A program made the position numbers and the translations under genes. Below the pieces are notes generated by a model. That model ran no database searches. It saw only the letters and a list, made by a program, of their open reading frames with translations, and was not told the origin of the DNA. A stretch of 64,000 nt of DNA from Nocardioides hwasunensis (GTDB lineage: Bacteria > Actinomycetota > Actinomycetes > Propionibacteriales > Nocardioidaceae), in contig NZ_JACXYY010000004.1 of assembly GCF_014779665.1 (NCBI RefSeq), forward strand, positions 248,001 to 312,000. Reading direction: 5' to 3'. Below, piece after piece: positions 9,104 through 17,193 of this stretch; positions within the stretch are counted from its first letter, which is position 1, and each line of letters opens with the position of its first letter.

Positions 9104-9595
9104 ATGACCGACCAGGGCACCATCTGGCTGACCCAGGAGGCCTACGACAAGCTGCAGGCCGAGCTCGACGACCTCAGGGGCCCCAAGCGCCAGGAGATCA
9201 TCGAGAAGATCTCCGCCGCGCGTGACGAGGGCGACCTCAAGGAGAACAGCGGCTACCACGCCGCGAAGGACGACCAGGGCAAGCAGGAGGCCCGGATCCG
9301 CCAGCTCGAGGACATGCTCCGTCGCGCCGAGGTCGGCGAGACGCCGGCCAACGACGGCGTCGTCGAGCCCGGCATGGTCGTCACCGTCGACTTCGGCGGC
9401 GGCGACGAGGAGAAGTTCCTCCTCGGCGCCCGCGAGAACCTCACCGAGGGCGACGACCTCGACGTCTACTCGCCGCAGTCGGCGATGGGCGCCGCGATCA
9501 ACGGCCGCTCGAAGGGCGACACGGTGTCCTACACCGCGCCCAACGGCAAGGAGCTCAGCGTGAAGATCGTCAACGCGGTGCCCTACAAGGCCTGA
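9104..9595 (+). CDS. greA: Transcription elongation factor GreA
   Basis: A 163-residue two-domain factor: an N-terminal antiparallel coiled coil (residues about 8-80) and a C-terminal FKBP-like domain. It enters the RNA polymerase secondary channel and promotes cleavage of backtracked transcripts. The coiled-coil tip carries the diagnostic acidic pair in ARDEGDLKENSGY, and the C-terminus has the GREL-type SxxSPxG region as SPQSAMGAAINGRSKGD. AGGAG lies about eight bases before ATG 9104. It ends just before a branched palindrome. Confidence 0.96.
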   Translation: MTDQGTIWLTQEAYDKLQAELDDLRGPKRQEIIEKISAARDEGDLKENSGYHAAKDDQGKQEARIRQLEDMLRRAEVGETPANDGVVEPGMVVTVDFGGGDEEKFLLGARENLTEGDDLDVYSPQSAMGAAINGRSKGDTVSYTAPNGKELSVKIVNAVPYKA

Positions 9596-9613
9596 GCGCT
9601 TCGATCGCTCTCT

Positions 9614-9669
9614 GGAGCGGTGGGTGAGACACGTTCCGCAGCCGCGGAACCTGCCTCACTCACCGCTCC
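9614..9669. repeat. Palindromic element A1, likely also a terminator, between greA and ilvA
   Basis: Outer arms GGAGCGGTG/CACCGCTCC and GTGAG/CTCAC enclose an inner hairpin GTTCCGC/GCGGAAC. The left arm reads GGTGGGTGAGACA, matching elements A2 and A3 near 34 kb (GGTGAGTGAGACA). It lies between converging genes, so a terminator role is plausible. Confidence 0.7.
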
Positions 9670-9692
9670 TCGGCATTTCGGCGTACGACGAC

Positions 9693-10901
9693 TCAGTCCT
9701 GCACCCGGTAGCCGCGCTCGCGCAGCCGGGACATCAGGTGCTCGGCGTGCGCCTCGCCCCGGGTCTCGAGCTGGATGCGGACCTCGACCTCGTTGAGGTC
9801 GAGCATCGGCGAGATCCGCTCGTGGGCGACCTCGAGCACGTTGGCCCCCTCGGCGCCGACCTCGGCGAGCAGCGCGGCGAGGCCACCGGGGAGGTCGGGG
9901 ATGTTGACCCGGAGGTAGAGGTAGCGCCCGGCGGCCGCGAGCCCGTGGCGGATGACCTTGTTGAGCAGCAGCGGGTCGATGTTGCCCCCGGAGAGCACCG
10001 CGACCGCCGGCGTCTCGAAGCCGGTCGGATCGTCGAGCAGCGCCGCGACGGCCGCGGCGCCGGCCGGCTCGACGACCTGCTTGGCGCGCTCGATCAGCGC
10101 CAGCAGCGCGACCGACAGCGACTCCTCGGAGACCGTCACGATCTCGTCGACGTGGTCGCGCACGGCGGCGAAGGTGATGTCGCCGGGCCGACCGACCGCG
10201 ATGCCGTCGGCCATCGTGCTCATCGACTCCAGCGGCACCGGGTGGCCCGCGACGAGGGAGCCCGGATAGGCGGCGGCCCCCTCGGCCTGCACCCCCACCA
10301 CACGCACGTCGGGACGCAGCGCCTTGACCGCGATCGCCACCCCGGCCAGCAGGCCGCCGCCGCCGGTCGGCACCAGCACGGTGCGGACGTCGGGGCACTG
10401 CTCGAGGACCTCCAGGCCCAGCGTGCCCTGGCCGGCGACGACGTCGACGTGGTCGAACGGGTGGATCAGGACGGCGCCGGTCTCCTCGGCGAACTCCCGC
10501 GCCCGAGCGAGCGAGTCCTCGAGGTAGCGACCGTGGAAGACCACGTCGGCCCCGTAGCCGCGGGTGGCCTTCTCCTTCGGGATCGGGGCTCCCTCGGGCA
10601 TGAAGACCGTCGACTTGATGCCGAGGGTGGTGGCCGCGAGCGCGACGCCCTGGGCGTGGTTGCCGGCCGAGGCCGCCACCACGCCGTGGGCTCGCTCCTC
10701 GGCCGTCAGCCGGGCGATGCGGACGAACGCGCCGCGCGACTTGAACGAGCCGGTGCGCTGGAGGTTCTCGCACTTGAGCGTGACCGGGCCGCCCACCAGT
10801 GCGGACAGCCAGCGCGAGGTCTCCATCGGCGTGACGACGGCGTTGTCGCCGATGGTCTCCCGCGCCGACAGCACGTCGGCGAGGGTCACCTGCTCGGTCA
10901 T
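9693..10901 (-). CDS. ilvA: Threonine ammonia-lyase (threonine dehydratase)
   Basis: A 402-residue PLP enzyme of the beta family, deaminating threonine to 2-oxobutanoate for isoleucine synthesis or threonine catabolism. The PLP lysine is K54 in RTGSFKSRGA, and the phosphate-binding loop is TGGGGLLAG near residue 180. A C-terminal ACT-type regulatory region (about 325-402, YLYLRVNIPDLPGGLAALL) matches the single-ACT form of about 400 residues rather than the E. coli IlvA of about 510. ATG 10901 overlaps the TGA of the AI-2E gene in ATGA, so translation is coupled. It is the last gene of the metB-glmL-permease-ilvA run. Confidence 0.9.
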   Translation of the reverse strand: MTEQVTLADVLSARETIGDNAVVTPMETSRWLSALVGGPVTLKCENLQRTGSFKSRGAFVRIARLTAEERAHGVVAASAGNHAQGVALAATTLGIKSTVFMPEGAPIPKEKATRGYGADVVFHGRYLEDSLARAREFAEETGAVLIHPFDHVDVVAGQGTLGLEVLEQCPDVRTVLVPTGGGGLLAGVAIAVKALRPDVRVVGVQAEGAAAYPGSLVAGHPVPLESMSTMADGIAVGRPGDITFAAVRDHVDEIVTVSEESLSVALLALIERAKQVVEPAGAAAVAALLDDPTGFETPAVAVLSGGNIDPLLLNKVIRHGLAAAGRYLYLRVNIPDLPGGLAALLAEVGAEGANVLEVAHERISPMLDLNEVEVRIQLETRGEAHAEHLMSRLRERGYRVQD

Positions 10902-12286
10902 GACCGGTCCTTCTGGTGCTCGTCGTCCTCCTCGGGCGCCGAGGGCCCAGCGAGCGGGCTGTCGTCCTCCGGCAGCTCGTCGGCCTCGGTCGGCGGTGGC
11001 GCGATGTCCTCGTCGAGCAGCTCCTCGTGGTCGTCCTCGCCGATCGCCGTGTAGCTCGCGAGGTGCTGCGCGACCGCGTTGCCCGCGGCGGCGAGGGGTA
11101 CGGCGATGAGCGCGCCCGCGATGCCGGCCACGAGCACACCGCAGCCGATCGCGACGATCACGCCGAGCGGGTGGAGGGAGACGAAGCGCCCCATGAGGAA
11201 CGGCTGCAGGATGTGGCCCTCGATCTGCTGGACGAGGATCACGCCGCCGAACATCAGCAGCGCGGTCCACGGTCCCTGGTCGACCAGCGCCACCAGGATC
11301 GCGACGGAGCCGGCGACGGTCGCGCCGATCATCGGCACGAAGGCGCCGAGGAAGACCAGCACACCGATCGCGACGATGAAGGGCACCCCGAGGAAGTAGG
11401 CCACGATCATGATGCCGATCGCGTCGGCCAGGGCGACCAGCACGGTGGCCCGGACGAACTGGGTGAGCGAGCGCCACGCCACGCGCCCCGAGGCGTCGAC
11501 GCGCTCGCGAGCGGCGCGGGGGGCGATGCGCACCAGCCACGACCAGATGCGCTCGCCGTCGTAGAGGAAGAAGTAGGTCGAGAACAGCACGATGAAGAAG
11601 CCGGCGACGACGTGGCCGACGGCGGTGCCGACCTCGGTCACCCGAGTGACCACCCCGTCACGGCCGGTGCTGTCGGTGATCGCCCCCTGCACCTCCTTGA
11701 TGTAGCCGTCGAGCTGCGAGTCGGAGATGTTGAGCGGACCGGTGCTGACCCACGAGCGGATCTGGCCGAGGCCCTCGACGACCGAGTCGGCGAGGTCGCT
11801 GGCGCCCTGGGCGACCTGCTGGCCGACGAAGGTCAGCAGCAGCGAGACCGCGCCGATGCCGAGGATCATGACCAGTCCGGTCGCCAGTCCGCGCGGGACG
11901 CCGATCTGGCGCAGCGCGTTGACCAGCGGCACGCACAGGGCGGAGATGAGGAGCGCGATCGCGAGCGGCAGCGTGATCACGATGAAGTAGTCGAGCAGCC
12001 ACAGCACGCCGAAGGTCGCAGCCGAGATGATGACCAGTCGCCACGACCAGGCGGCGGCCAGGTCGAGGCCCCACGGCACCTGGGCGCGGCTGAAGTTGGA
12101 CGGCCCGGTGGTGAACGTCGGGGGCGGCTCGACGCGTCGCTCGGCCCGCATCTGGGCCCACTGGGCCACGAGCCGATCCGTCAGACCGTCCTCGTCGACG
12201 TCGGCGCGACCCATCGCCGCGAACAGACGGCGCCGGCCCCTCTCCTCGTCGCGGTCGTCGGGTTCGGTGGTGCCCTCGTCGCTCAC
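10898..12286 (-). CDS. AI-2E family permease (PerM/YdiK type)
   Basis: A 462-residue membrane protein with seven or eight helices from about residue 78 to 410, flanked by acidic cytoplasmic tails (DEERGRR at the start, EEDDEHQKD at the end). The conserved block VPMIGATVAGSVAILVALVDQG and the later FLMGRFVSLHPL are typical of the AI-2E transporter family, whose real substrates are mostly unknown; some are Na+/H+ antiporters. The start is GTG 12286, with TAGCGT eight bases upstream. That hexamer overlaps the TAG stop of glmL, so the gene may have its own leaderless promoter inside the operon. Confidence 0.85.
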   Translation of the reverse strand: MSDEGTTEPDDRDEERGRRRLFAAMGRADVDEDGLTDRLVAQWAQMRAERRVEPPPTFTTGPSNFSRAQVPWGLDLAAAWSWRLVIISAATFGVLWLLDYFIVITLPLAIALLISALCVPLVNALRQIGVPRGLATGLVMILGIGAVSLLLTFVGQQVAQGASDLADSVVEGLGQIRSWVSTGPLNISDSQLDGYIKEVQGAITDSTGRDGVVTRVTEVGTAVGHVVAGFFIVLFSTYFFLYDGERIWSWLVRIAPRAARERVDASGRVAWRSLTQFVRATVLVALADAIGIMIVAYFLGVPFIVAIGVLVFLGAFVPMIGATVAGSVAILVALVDQGPWTALLMFGGVILVQQIEGHILQPFLMGRFVSLHPLGVIVAIGCGVLVAGIAGALIAVPLAAAGNAVAQHLASYTAIGEDDHEELLDEDIAPPPTEADELPEDDSPLAGPSAPEEDDEHQKDRS

Positions 12287-12294
12287 ATCAGCCC

Positions 12295-12300
12295 ACGCTA
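12295..12300 (-). promoter_or_regulatory. Candidate leaderless -10 element for the AI-2E permease
   Basis: TAGCGT on the minus strand, eight bases before GTG 12286; its TAG is also the stop codon of glmL. Confidence 0.4.
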
Positions 12301-13698
12301 CAGATCGACCTCGGGGCGCAGCCGCCCCACCAGCCGGTGCGCCGTGTTCGGGTGCTCCTCGGCCAGCAGACCGGCAGCAGCCAGCACGTAGTCACGGTCG
12401 ACCAGGACCGTCGGATCGCGGGGCAGCTGCCACCCACCCTCGAAGGCGTCACCGGTCGCCGGCAGCAGCACCCGGCGTACGGCGTCGGGGCCACCGTGGC
12501 GCAGCACGCCACCCGATCCCACCATCAGGTCGACCTCGCGGAGGTCCTTGCCGCTGCGCTCGACCACCCGCCCCTCGGGGCTCACGATCACCTTGCTGCG
12601 ACCGGCGTGCCGCTCGAGCGCGATCCGCACCGCGGCGGCCGCGATCTCGAGGTCGGCCTCGCGCTCGGCGTCGGAGTCGGGGAGGAGGTCCGGCTGCTCG
12701 CGGCGGCGCACAGCGGCGGTGTGGAGGTCGTCCCGACCGGCTGCCTCCACCGTCGTGATCGCCGACCACCGCATCCCGAGGTCGCCCTCGACCGTGCGGG
12801 TCACGGGCGTGGTCGCCACGACCTCACGGGCCAGGCCGCTGTCCTCGGGGTCGAGCTCGACGACGCTGTGCACGTCGGTGGTGGCGCCGCCGACGTCGAC
12901 CACGACCACGTCGCCGGCACCGGGGTGCTGGTCGTCGAGCCCGCGCGCGAGCAGCTCGACCCCGGTCAGCACGACGTCGGGCGTCGCGCCGCGGACCAGC
13001 TCGGTGAAGCTCCGGCCGCTTGCGTCGGTGCGGCTGCTGAGGTGCTTGCCGCCGATGACGTGGCTCAGGAAGATCTCGCGGATCGCGCGGCGGGCGCTGT
13101 CGGGCGCGAGCACGCCGATGCGCGGGACGACGTTGTCGGCGAGGACGTGCGGGGTGCCGGCGCCCGCGAGGAGCCCGGCGACCACCGGCTGCGACTCGAC
13201 GTTGCCCGCGACGACCACGGGGCCGGCCCACGGGGTGTGGGCGAGGAAGGCGGCGTCGCCCTCGAGGACCTCGGCGTTGCCGCCGTCGGTGCCACCCACC
13301 AGCAGGACCACGTCGGGCTCGGCCGCGCGCAGGTCGGCCAGCTTGGCGGCGTCGAGGCCGCCGGAGAGCACCAGCACGACCTTGCCCCCGCTGGAGAGCG
13401 CGACCCGTCGGCCGGCCTCGGCGGTGACCAGCTCCTCGTTGCCGACGACCGCGATCCGCAGACCGCCGCCGGCGCTGGAGCAGGCCACCACCTCGGCGTC
13501 GTGGGCGCGAGGATCCTGCTCGGCGAGCACCGCCACGCAGGCGTCGTACCCGTCGAGCACGTCGCCGCTCCCCCGCGCGTCGGGAAGGGTGGTGGGGTGG
13601 CTCGCGGTCGCGAGCAGGTCGCCGGTGGCGAGGTCGACCAGCGCGGCCTTGGTGAACGTCGACCCGAAGTCGACGCAGACGATGGTGGTGCCGCTCAC
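12298..13698 (-). CDS. glmL: GlmL/MutL-type ASKHA ATPase (glutamate mutase-associated)
   Basis: A 466-residue cytoplasmic protein of the actin/hexokinase/Hsp70 ATPase fold. The N-terminal phosphate-1 motif CVDFGSTFTKAALVDL and the second motif VVVVDVGGATTDVHSV mark the GlmL family, which is encoded between glutamate mutase GlmS and GlmE in clostridia and is thought to act as a chaperone or reactivator for B12 mutases. No mutase subunit is present here. Its start GTG 13698 overlaps the stop of metB (GTGA), so it is translated together with a cystathionine gamma-synthase. The partner enzyme may be elsewhere in the genome. Confidence 0.8.
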   Translation of the reverse strand: MSGTTIVCVDFGSTFTKAALVDLATGDLLATASHPTTLPDARGSGDVLDGYDACVAVLAEQDPRAHDAEVVACSSAGGGLRIAVVGNEELVTAEAGRRVALSSGGKVVLVLSGGLDAAKLADLRAAEPDVVLLVGGTDGGNAEVLEGDAAFLAHTPWAGPVVVAGNVESQPVVAGLLAGAGTPHVLADNVVPRIGVLAPDSARRAIREIFLSHVIGGKHLSSRTDASGRSFTELVRGATPDVVLTGVELLARGLDDQHPGAGDVVVVDVGGATTDVHSVVELDPEDSGLAREVVATTPVTRTVEGDLGMRWSAITTVEAAGRDDLHTAAVRRREQPDLLPDSDAEREADLEIAAAAVRIALERHAGRSKVIVSPEGRVVERSGKDLREVDLMVGSGGVLRHGGPDAVRRVLLPATGDAFEGGWQLPRDPTVLVDRDYVLAAAGLLAEEHPNTAHRLVGRLRPEVDL

Positions 13699-14855
13699 CC
13701 CAGCGCTCGGTCGAGGTCGGCCACCAGGTCGTCGACGCTCTCGATGCCGACGCTGAGCCGGATCAGGTCGGCGGGAACCTCGAGGTCCGTGCCGGCGACG
13801 CTGGCGTGGGTCATCCGGCCGGGGTGCTCGATCAGCGACTCGACACCGCCGAGCGACTCCCCGAGGGTGAAGACCTCGGCGCGGTCGCAGACGGCCAGCG
13901 CCTGCGCCTCGCCGCCGGTCACGCGGAACGAGATCATCCCGCCGAAGCGCCTCATCTGGCGGGCAGCGACCTGGTGGCCGGGGTGCGCGGCAAGGCCGGG
14001 GTAGATGACCTCCGTGACACGCGGGTCGCCGTCGAGGAACTCCACGATCCGCTCGGCGTTGTCGCAGTGGCGGTCCATGCGGACGCCCAGGGTCTTGAGC
14101 CCGCGGTGGGTCAGGAACGCGTCGAACGGGCCGGCGACCGCACCCATCGCGTTCTGGTGGAAGCCGATCTTCTCGGCCAGGTCGAGGTCGCGCACGACCA
14201 CCGCTCCCCCGACGACGTCGCTGTGCCCGCCGACGTACTTGGTCGTCGAGTGCACCACCACGTCGGCGCCGAGCGTGAGGGGCTGCTGGAGGTAGGGCGA
14301 GGCGAAGGTGTTGTCGACGACCAGCAGCGCGCCGGCGTCGTGGGCGACCGTGGCGAGCGCCTCGATGTCGCCGATGGTGAGCATCGGGTTGGTGGGGGTC
14401 TCCACCCAGACGAGCTTGGTGCGGCCGGGCTCGATCGCCGCGGCGACTGCCTCGGTGTCGGCGACGGGAGCAGCGCTGTAGGCGGTCCCCCAGAGCCTGG
14501 CGACCTTGTCGAACAGGCGGAACGTGCCGCCGTAGGCGTCGTCGGGGATGACCACGTGGTCACCCGGCGCGGTCAGCGCGCGGATGATCGCGTCCTCGGC
14601 CGCCAGGCCGGAGGCGAAGGCGAACCCGCGCTCGCCGTCCTCGACCGCCGCGAGCGCGCCCTCGAGCGCCGTACGCGTGGGGTTGCCCGAGCGGCTGTAC
14701 TCGTAGCCGCCGCGCAGGCCGCCGACGCCGTCCTGCTTGTAGGTGCTGCTGGCGTAGATGGGCGGGTTGACCGCCCCGGTCATCGCGTCCGGCTCGTAGC
14801 CGGCGTGGATCGCACGCGTCTCGAAACCGGACTTGTTTCGGTGTTCCTGGGTCAC
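13695..14855 (-). CDS. metB: Cystathionine gamma-synthase
   Basis: A 386-residue PLP enzyme of the Cys/Met metabolism family. It condenses an activated homoserine with cysteine to cystathionine in methionine synthesis, and some actinobacterial members also cleave cystathionine. Visible features: YEYSRSGNPT (residues 51-60), the substrate aspartate in VVDNTFASPYLQ, the PLP lysine K206 in HSTTKYVGGHSD, and SLGGVESLIEHP near the C-terminus. GTG 14855 is chosen over the longer frame because TACCCT sits six bases upstream. It is the first gene of the minus-strand operon. Cystathionine gamma-lyase is the main alternative. Confidence 0.87.
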   Translation of the reverse strand: MTQEHRNKSGFETRAIHAGYEPDAMTGAVNPPIYASSTYKQDGVGGLRGGYEYSRSGNPTRTALEGALAAVEDGERGFAFASGLAAEDAIIRALTAPGDHVVIPDDAYGGTFRLFDKVARLWGTAYSAAPVADTEAVAAAIEPGRTKLVWVETPTNPMLTIGDIEALATVAHDAGALLVVDNTFASPYLQQPLTLGADVVVHSTTKYVGGHSDVVGGAVVVRDLDLAEKIGFHQNAMGAVAGPFDAFLTHRGLKTLGVRMDRHCDNAERIVEFLDGDPRVTEVIYPGLAAHPGHQVAARQMRRFGGMISFRVTGGEAQALAVCDRAEVFTLGESLGGVESLIEHPGRMTHASVAGTDLEVPADLIRLSVGIESVDDLVADLDRALG

Positions 14856-14861
14856 CCGGCG

Positions 14862-14867
14862 AGGGTA
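14862..14867 (-). promoter_or_regulatory. Leaderless -10 element for metB
   Basis: TACCCT on the minus strand, six bases before GTG 14855, marks the head of the metB operon. Confidence 0.5.
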
Positions 14868-14889
14868 GTCCCCGCGCGCCGGACGCAGA

Positions 14890-14920
14890 ACGGCCGCCAC
14901 ACCCCCCGGGTGGCGGCCGT
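14890..14920 (-). terminator. Hairpin terminator after the secreted repeat protein
   Basis: An 11-bp perfect stem, ACGGCCGCCAC with GTGGCGGCCGT, closes a nine-base loop. It lies between the stop of the secreted protein and the metB promoter on the same strand. Confidence 0.65.
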
Positions 14921-14940
14921 CCACGCTCTCGGTGCGCTGA

Positions 14941-15639
14941 TCAGCTCGGCGCGAAGATCGCCGTCAGGGCCGTGTCCCGGATCGTCTCGGTCCCGGAGAA
15001 CTGGTCGCAGACCAGGTTCACCGTCAGCAGGGCACCCTTGGTGACGGTGAACCCACGGGTGCCGGCGACGGTCGCGTAGGCGCCGGCAGCCCCGCTCACG
15101 ACCTGGTAGGCATCGCCGTCGAGTCCCGTGGTGCGGCTGATCGAGCACCGTGCGGCGCCGGCCGCGTTGAACTCGACCTGACCGGACGAGGAGACGATGA
15201 CCGTGCCGTTGGCCGGTGGCATCAGGCTCACCGAGCGGACGACCTGGGTGACGTTGGTGAGCGACAAGGTCTGGTCGCCGCCCGCGGTCGCGGCCACTGA
15301 GTTGATCAGCGGTGCGAGCTTCGTGTCGAGCTCGGACCGGGAGTAGGTCTCCGCCTTGCTGTAGGTCTCGCCCTTGCTGTAGCTCTCCGCCTTCGTGTAG
15401 CTCGACCCGGCCGCCGCGTAGGCGCCCTTCTGCTGGAAGGCCGTGTCACTCTGCGCCTTGGTGTAGTAGCGCTTGTCGGCGAGCGGCTTGAGCTCCTTCT
15501 TCCAGATCTTCTTCCAGCTGGTGGCGGCGGCCTGGCTGACCTGGGCGCCCGCCGGCGTGACGGCCATCAGGCCACCCCCGACGAGCACCCCGAGCATGAC
15601 GGCCACGACCAGGTGGCGGGCCGATCGACGTGAGGACAT
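14941..15639 (-). CDS. Secreted protein with YSKAE-type short tandem repeats
   Basis: A 232-residue exported protein. The start ATG 15639 has AAGGA seven bases upstream. Residues 1-33 form a Sec signal ending PAGAQ. After it come a lysine-rich helical piece (TSWKKIWKKELKPLADKRYYT) and a run of six-residue repeats, YTKAES-YSKGET-YSKAET-YSRSEL, that look like the trimeric stalk repeats of phage tail fibres. Residues 120-232 form a beta-rich globular region with two cysteines (AARCSISRT, VNLVCDQF). It is not recognised as a named family. A surface or matrix role is inference. Confidence 0.75.
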   Translation of the reverse strand: MSSRRSARHLVVAVMLGVLVGGGLMAVTPAGAQVSQAAATSWKKIWKKELKPLADKRYYTKAQSDTAFQQKGAYAAAGSSYTKAESYSKGETYSKAETYSRSELDTKLAPLINSVAATAGGDQTLSLTNVTQVVRSVSLMPPANGTVIVSSSGQVEFNAAGAARCSISRTTGLDGDAYQVVSGAAGAYATVAGTRGFTVTKGALLTVNLVCDQFSGTETIRDTALTAIFAPS

Positions 15640-15772
15640 GGTGCTGTTCCTTTCCCTCCGCGGCCCGCGGTGGGCTCGCACCGATGACGCTCCTCCTCTC
15701 CGGCGAGGAGCACATCGGTGGCAGTACGACGTCTAGACCGCGTAGAACTACGTAGCCGCTTGCGTGCCGCGC

Positions 15773-15778
15773 GACAAT
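15773..15778 (+). promoter_or_regulatory. Candidate leaderless -10 element for msrA
   Basis: GACAAT, six bases before ATG 15785. The intervening GGAGGC is too close to the ATG to work well as a ribosome binding site. Just upstream (15742-15755) are CTACGTAG and GTAG-AA-CTAC repeats in the gap shared with the divergent secreted-protein gene. Confidence 0.4.
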
Positions 15779-15784
15779 GGAGGC

Positions 15785-16435
15785 ATGTTCGGATTCGGCA
15801 AGCCCTCCACCCTCCCCACGCCCGACCAGGCGCTCCCCGGCCGGTCGGAGTCGATGTGGAGCCTCGGCGACCACGTGGTCCTCGACGCGCCGGTCATCAC
15901 GCCGGACGCGCCCGCCGGCTACGAGGTCGCGATCCTCGGCCTCGGCTGCTTCTGGGGCGCGGAGGAGATCTACTGGCAGGTGCCCGGCGTCTGGTCGACG
16001 TCGGTCGGCTACGCCGGCGGCAGCACGCCGAACCCGACCTACGAGGAGGTGTGCAGCGGCCGCACCGGCCACACCGAGGCGATCCGCGTCGTCTTCGACC
16101 CGTCAGTGGTGTCGTACGCCGACCTGGTGAAGAAGTTCTTCGAGATCCACGACCCGACCCAGGGCATGCGCCAGGGCAACGACGTCGGCACCCAGTACCG
16201 CTCGGCGATCTACTGGACGACGCCCGAGCAGGAGCAGACCGCGCGCGAGCTGACCAAGGTCTACGGCGACGAGCTCGCCCGCCGTGGCCTCGGCGAGATC
16301 ACCACCGAGATCCGCCCTGCCTCCGAGACGCCGTACTTCTACGCCGAGGACGCGCACCAGCAGTACCTCGCCAAGAACCCCTTCGGCTACCGCTGCCACG
16401 CGAACACGGGTGTGGCGTTCCCCGAGACCGCCTGA
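15785..16435 (+). CDS. msrA: Peptide methionine sulfoxide reductase A
   Basis: A 216-residue cytoplasmic repair enzyme that reduces the S-epimer of methionine sulfoxide in proteins and free methionine. The catalytic cysteine is in the signature [10 protein letters not shown], with the family motifs [27 protein letters not shown] and GTQYRSAIY after it. The C-terminus [13 protein letters not shown] supplies a resolving cysteine. The 45-residue lead before the signature resembles the longer actinobacterial MsrA. ATG 15785 is used because of GACAAT at the leaderless distance. Confidence 0.95.
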   Translation: MFGFGKPSTLPTPDQALPGRSESMWSLGDHVVLDAPVITPDAPAGYEVAILGLGCFWGAEEIYWQVPGVWSTSVGYAGGSTPNPTYEEVCSGRTGHTEAIRVVFDPSVVSYADLVKKFFEIHDPTQGMRQGNDVGTQYRSAIYWTTPEQEQTARELTKVYGDELARRGLGEITTEIRPASETPYFYAEDAHQQYLAKNPFGYRCHANTGVAFPETA

Positions 16436-16453
16436 GGTCGGTCACGCCATCGA

Positions 16454-16488
16454 GGCCCGCGGCCGCGCCGGTGCGGCCGGCCCGGGCC
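16454..16488 (+). terminator. Intrinsic terminator after msrA
   Basis: A GC-rich hairpin with arms GGCCCG/CGGGCC and inner GGCCGC/GCGGCC. About ten bases later comes TTTTACCGTTTT, an unusual T-rich stretch for this genome. Confidence 0.6.
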
Positions 16489-16533
16489 ACCACCAGTTTT
16501 ACCGTTTTGTGGATGCCCTGTGACGTTCACTTG

Positions 16534-16539
16534 TAGCGT
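16534..16539 (+). promoter_or_regulatory. Leaderless -10 element for the stand-alone receiver
   Basis: TAGCGT, six bases before GTG 16546. Confidence 0.55.
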
Positions 16540-16545
16540 TCGGCC

Positions 16546-17193
16546 GTGCCTGCAACCGTGTTGCTCGTCGAGGACGAACCCGACCTGGCCTTCGCGATGA
16601 CGCGCGTCCTGGTGCGCGCCGGACACCACGTCGTCTCCGTCGACACGGGCACCGCCGCCGTGACCGCCGTGCTGGCCGGCGAGCACCCCGTCGACGTCGT
16701 CGTGCTCGACCGAGGTCTGCCCGACATCAGCGGCACCGACGCCTGCCGCCAGATGCGAGCCGGAGGGTTCGCCGGCGCCGTCGTCGTCGTGAGCGGGTAC
16801 GTCGGCGACGCGCACCTGGCCGCCTGTCGCGACGCCGGGGCCGACGACGTGCTGGCGAAGCCCTTCGCGCTCGTCGAGCTGGTCAACCGCGTCGACGACG
16901 CCGTCAACGCCGCACCGGGGGTGGAGAGCCCGTCACCGGCGGCACTCACCTCGTGGGACGCTCCCCTGCCGTCCCGCTCAGCGCTCCTCGATGGTGACCT
17001 TCTCCATGAAGAGGCGCTGGGCGAACGCCTCGCCGCCCATGCCCACCCGCTCGAACGCGGTCAGCCGTTCGATGACGTCCATGCCCCTCAGCACCCGGCC
17101 GAACGTGGTCTGGCTCCGGTCGGTCCGGAAGCCCTGGTCGAAACCCTCTCCGTAGGCGATGTAGAACGCGCTGCCGGCCGTGTAGGGGCCTGA
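16546..17193 (+). CDS. Stand-alone response-regulator receiver with an antisense-encoded tail
   Basis: Residues 1-125 form a complete CheY-like receiver: acidic pocket VEDEPD, phospho-acceptor in VVVLDRGLPD near residue 57, the threonine/serine position in VVVVSGYVG, and lysine in VLAKPFALVEL. No output domain follows. The frame has no stop until 17193, so the last 70 or so residues lie antisense to the cyclophilin gene and look like shadow sequence (LAAHAHPLERGQPFDDVHAPQ). The natural end of the fold is near 16930. Either the protein truly carries this tail or a stop codon was lost. No histidine kinase adjoins it. Confidence 0.7.
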   Translation: MPATVLLVEDEPDLAFAMTRVLVRAGHHVVSVDTGTAAVTAVLAGEHPVDVVVLDRGLPDISGTDACRQMRAGGFAGAVVVVSGYVGDAHLAACRDAGADDVLAKPFALVELVNRVDDAVNAAPGVESPSPAALTSWDAPLPSRSALLDGDLLHEEALGERLAAHAHPLERGQPFDDVHAPQHPAERGLAPVGPEALVETLSVGDVERAAGRVGA

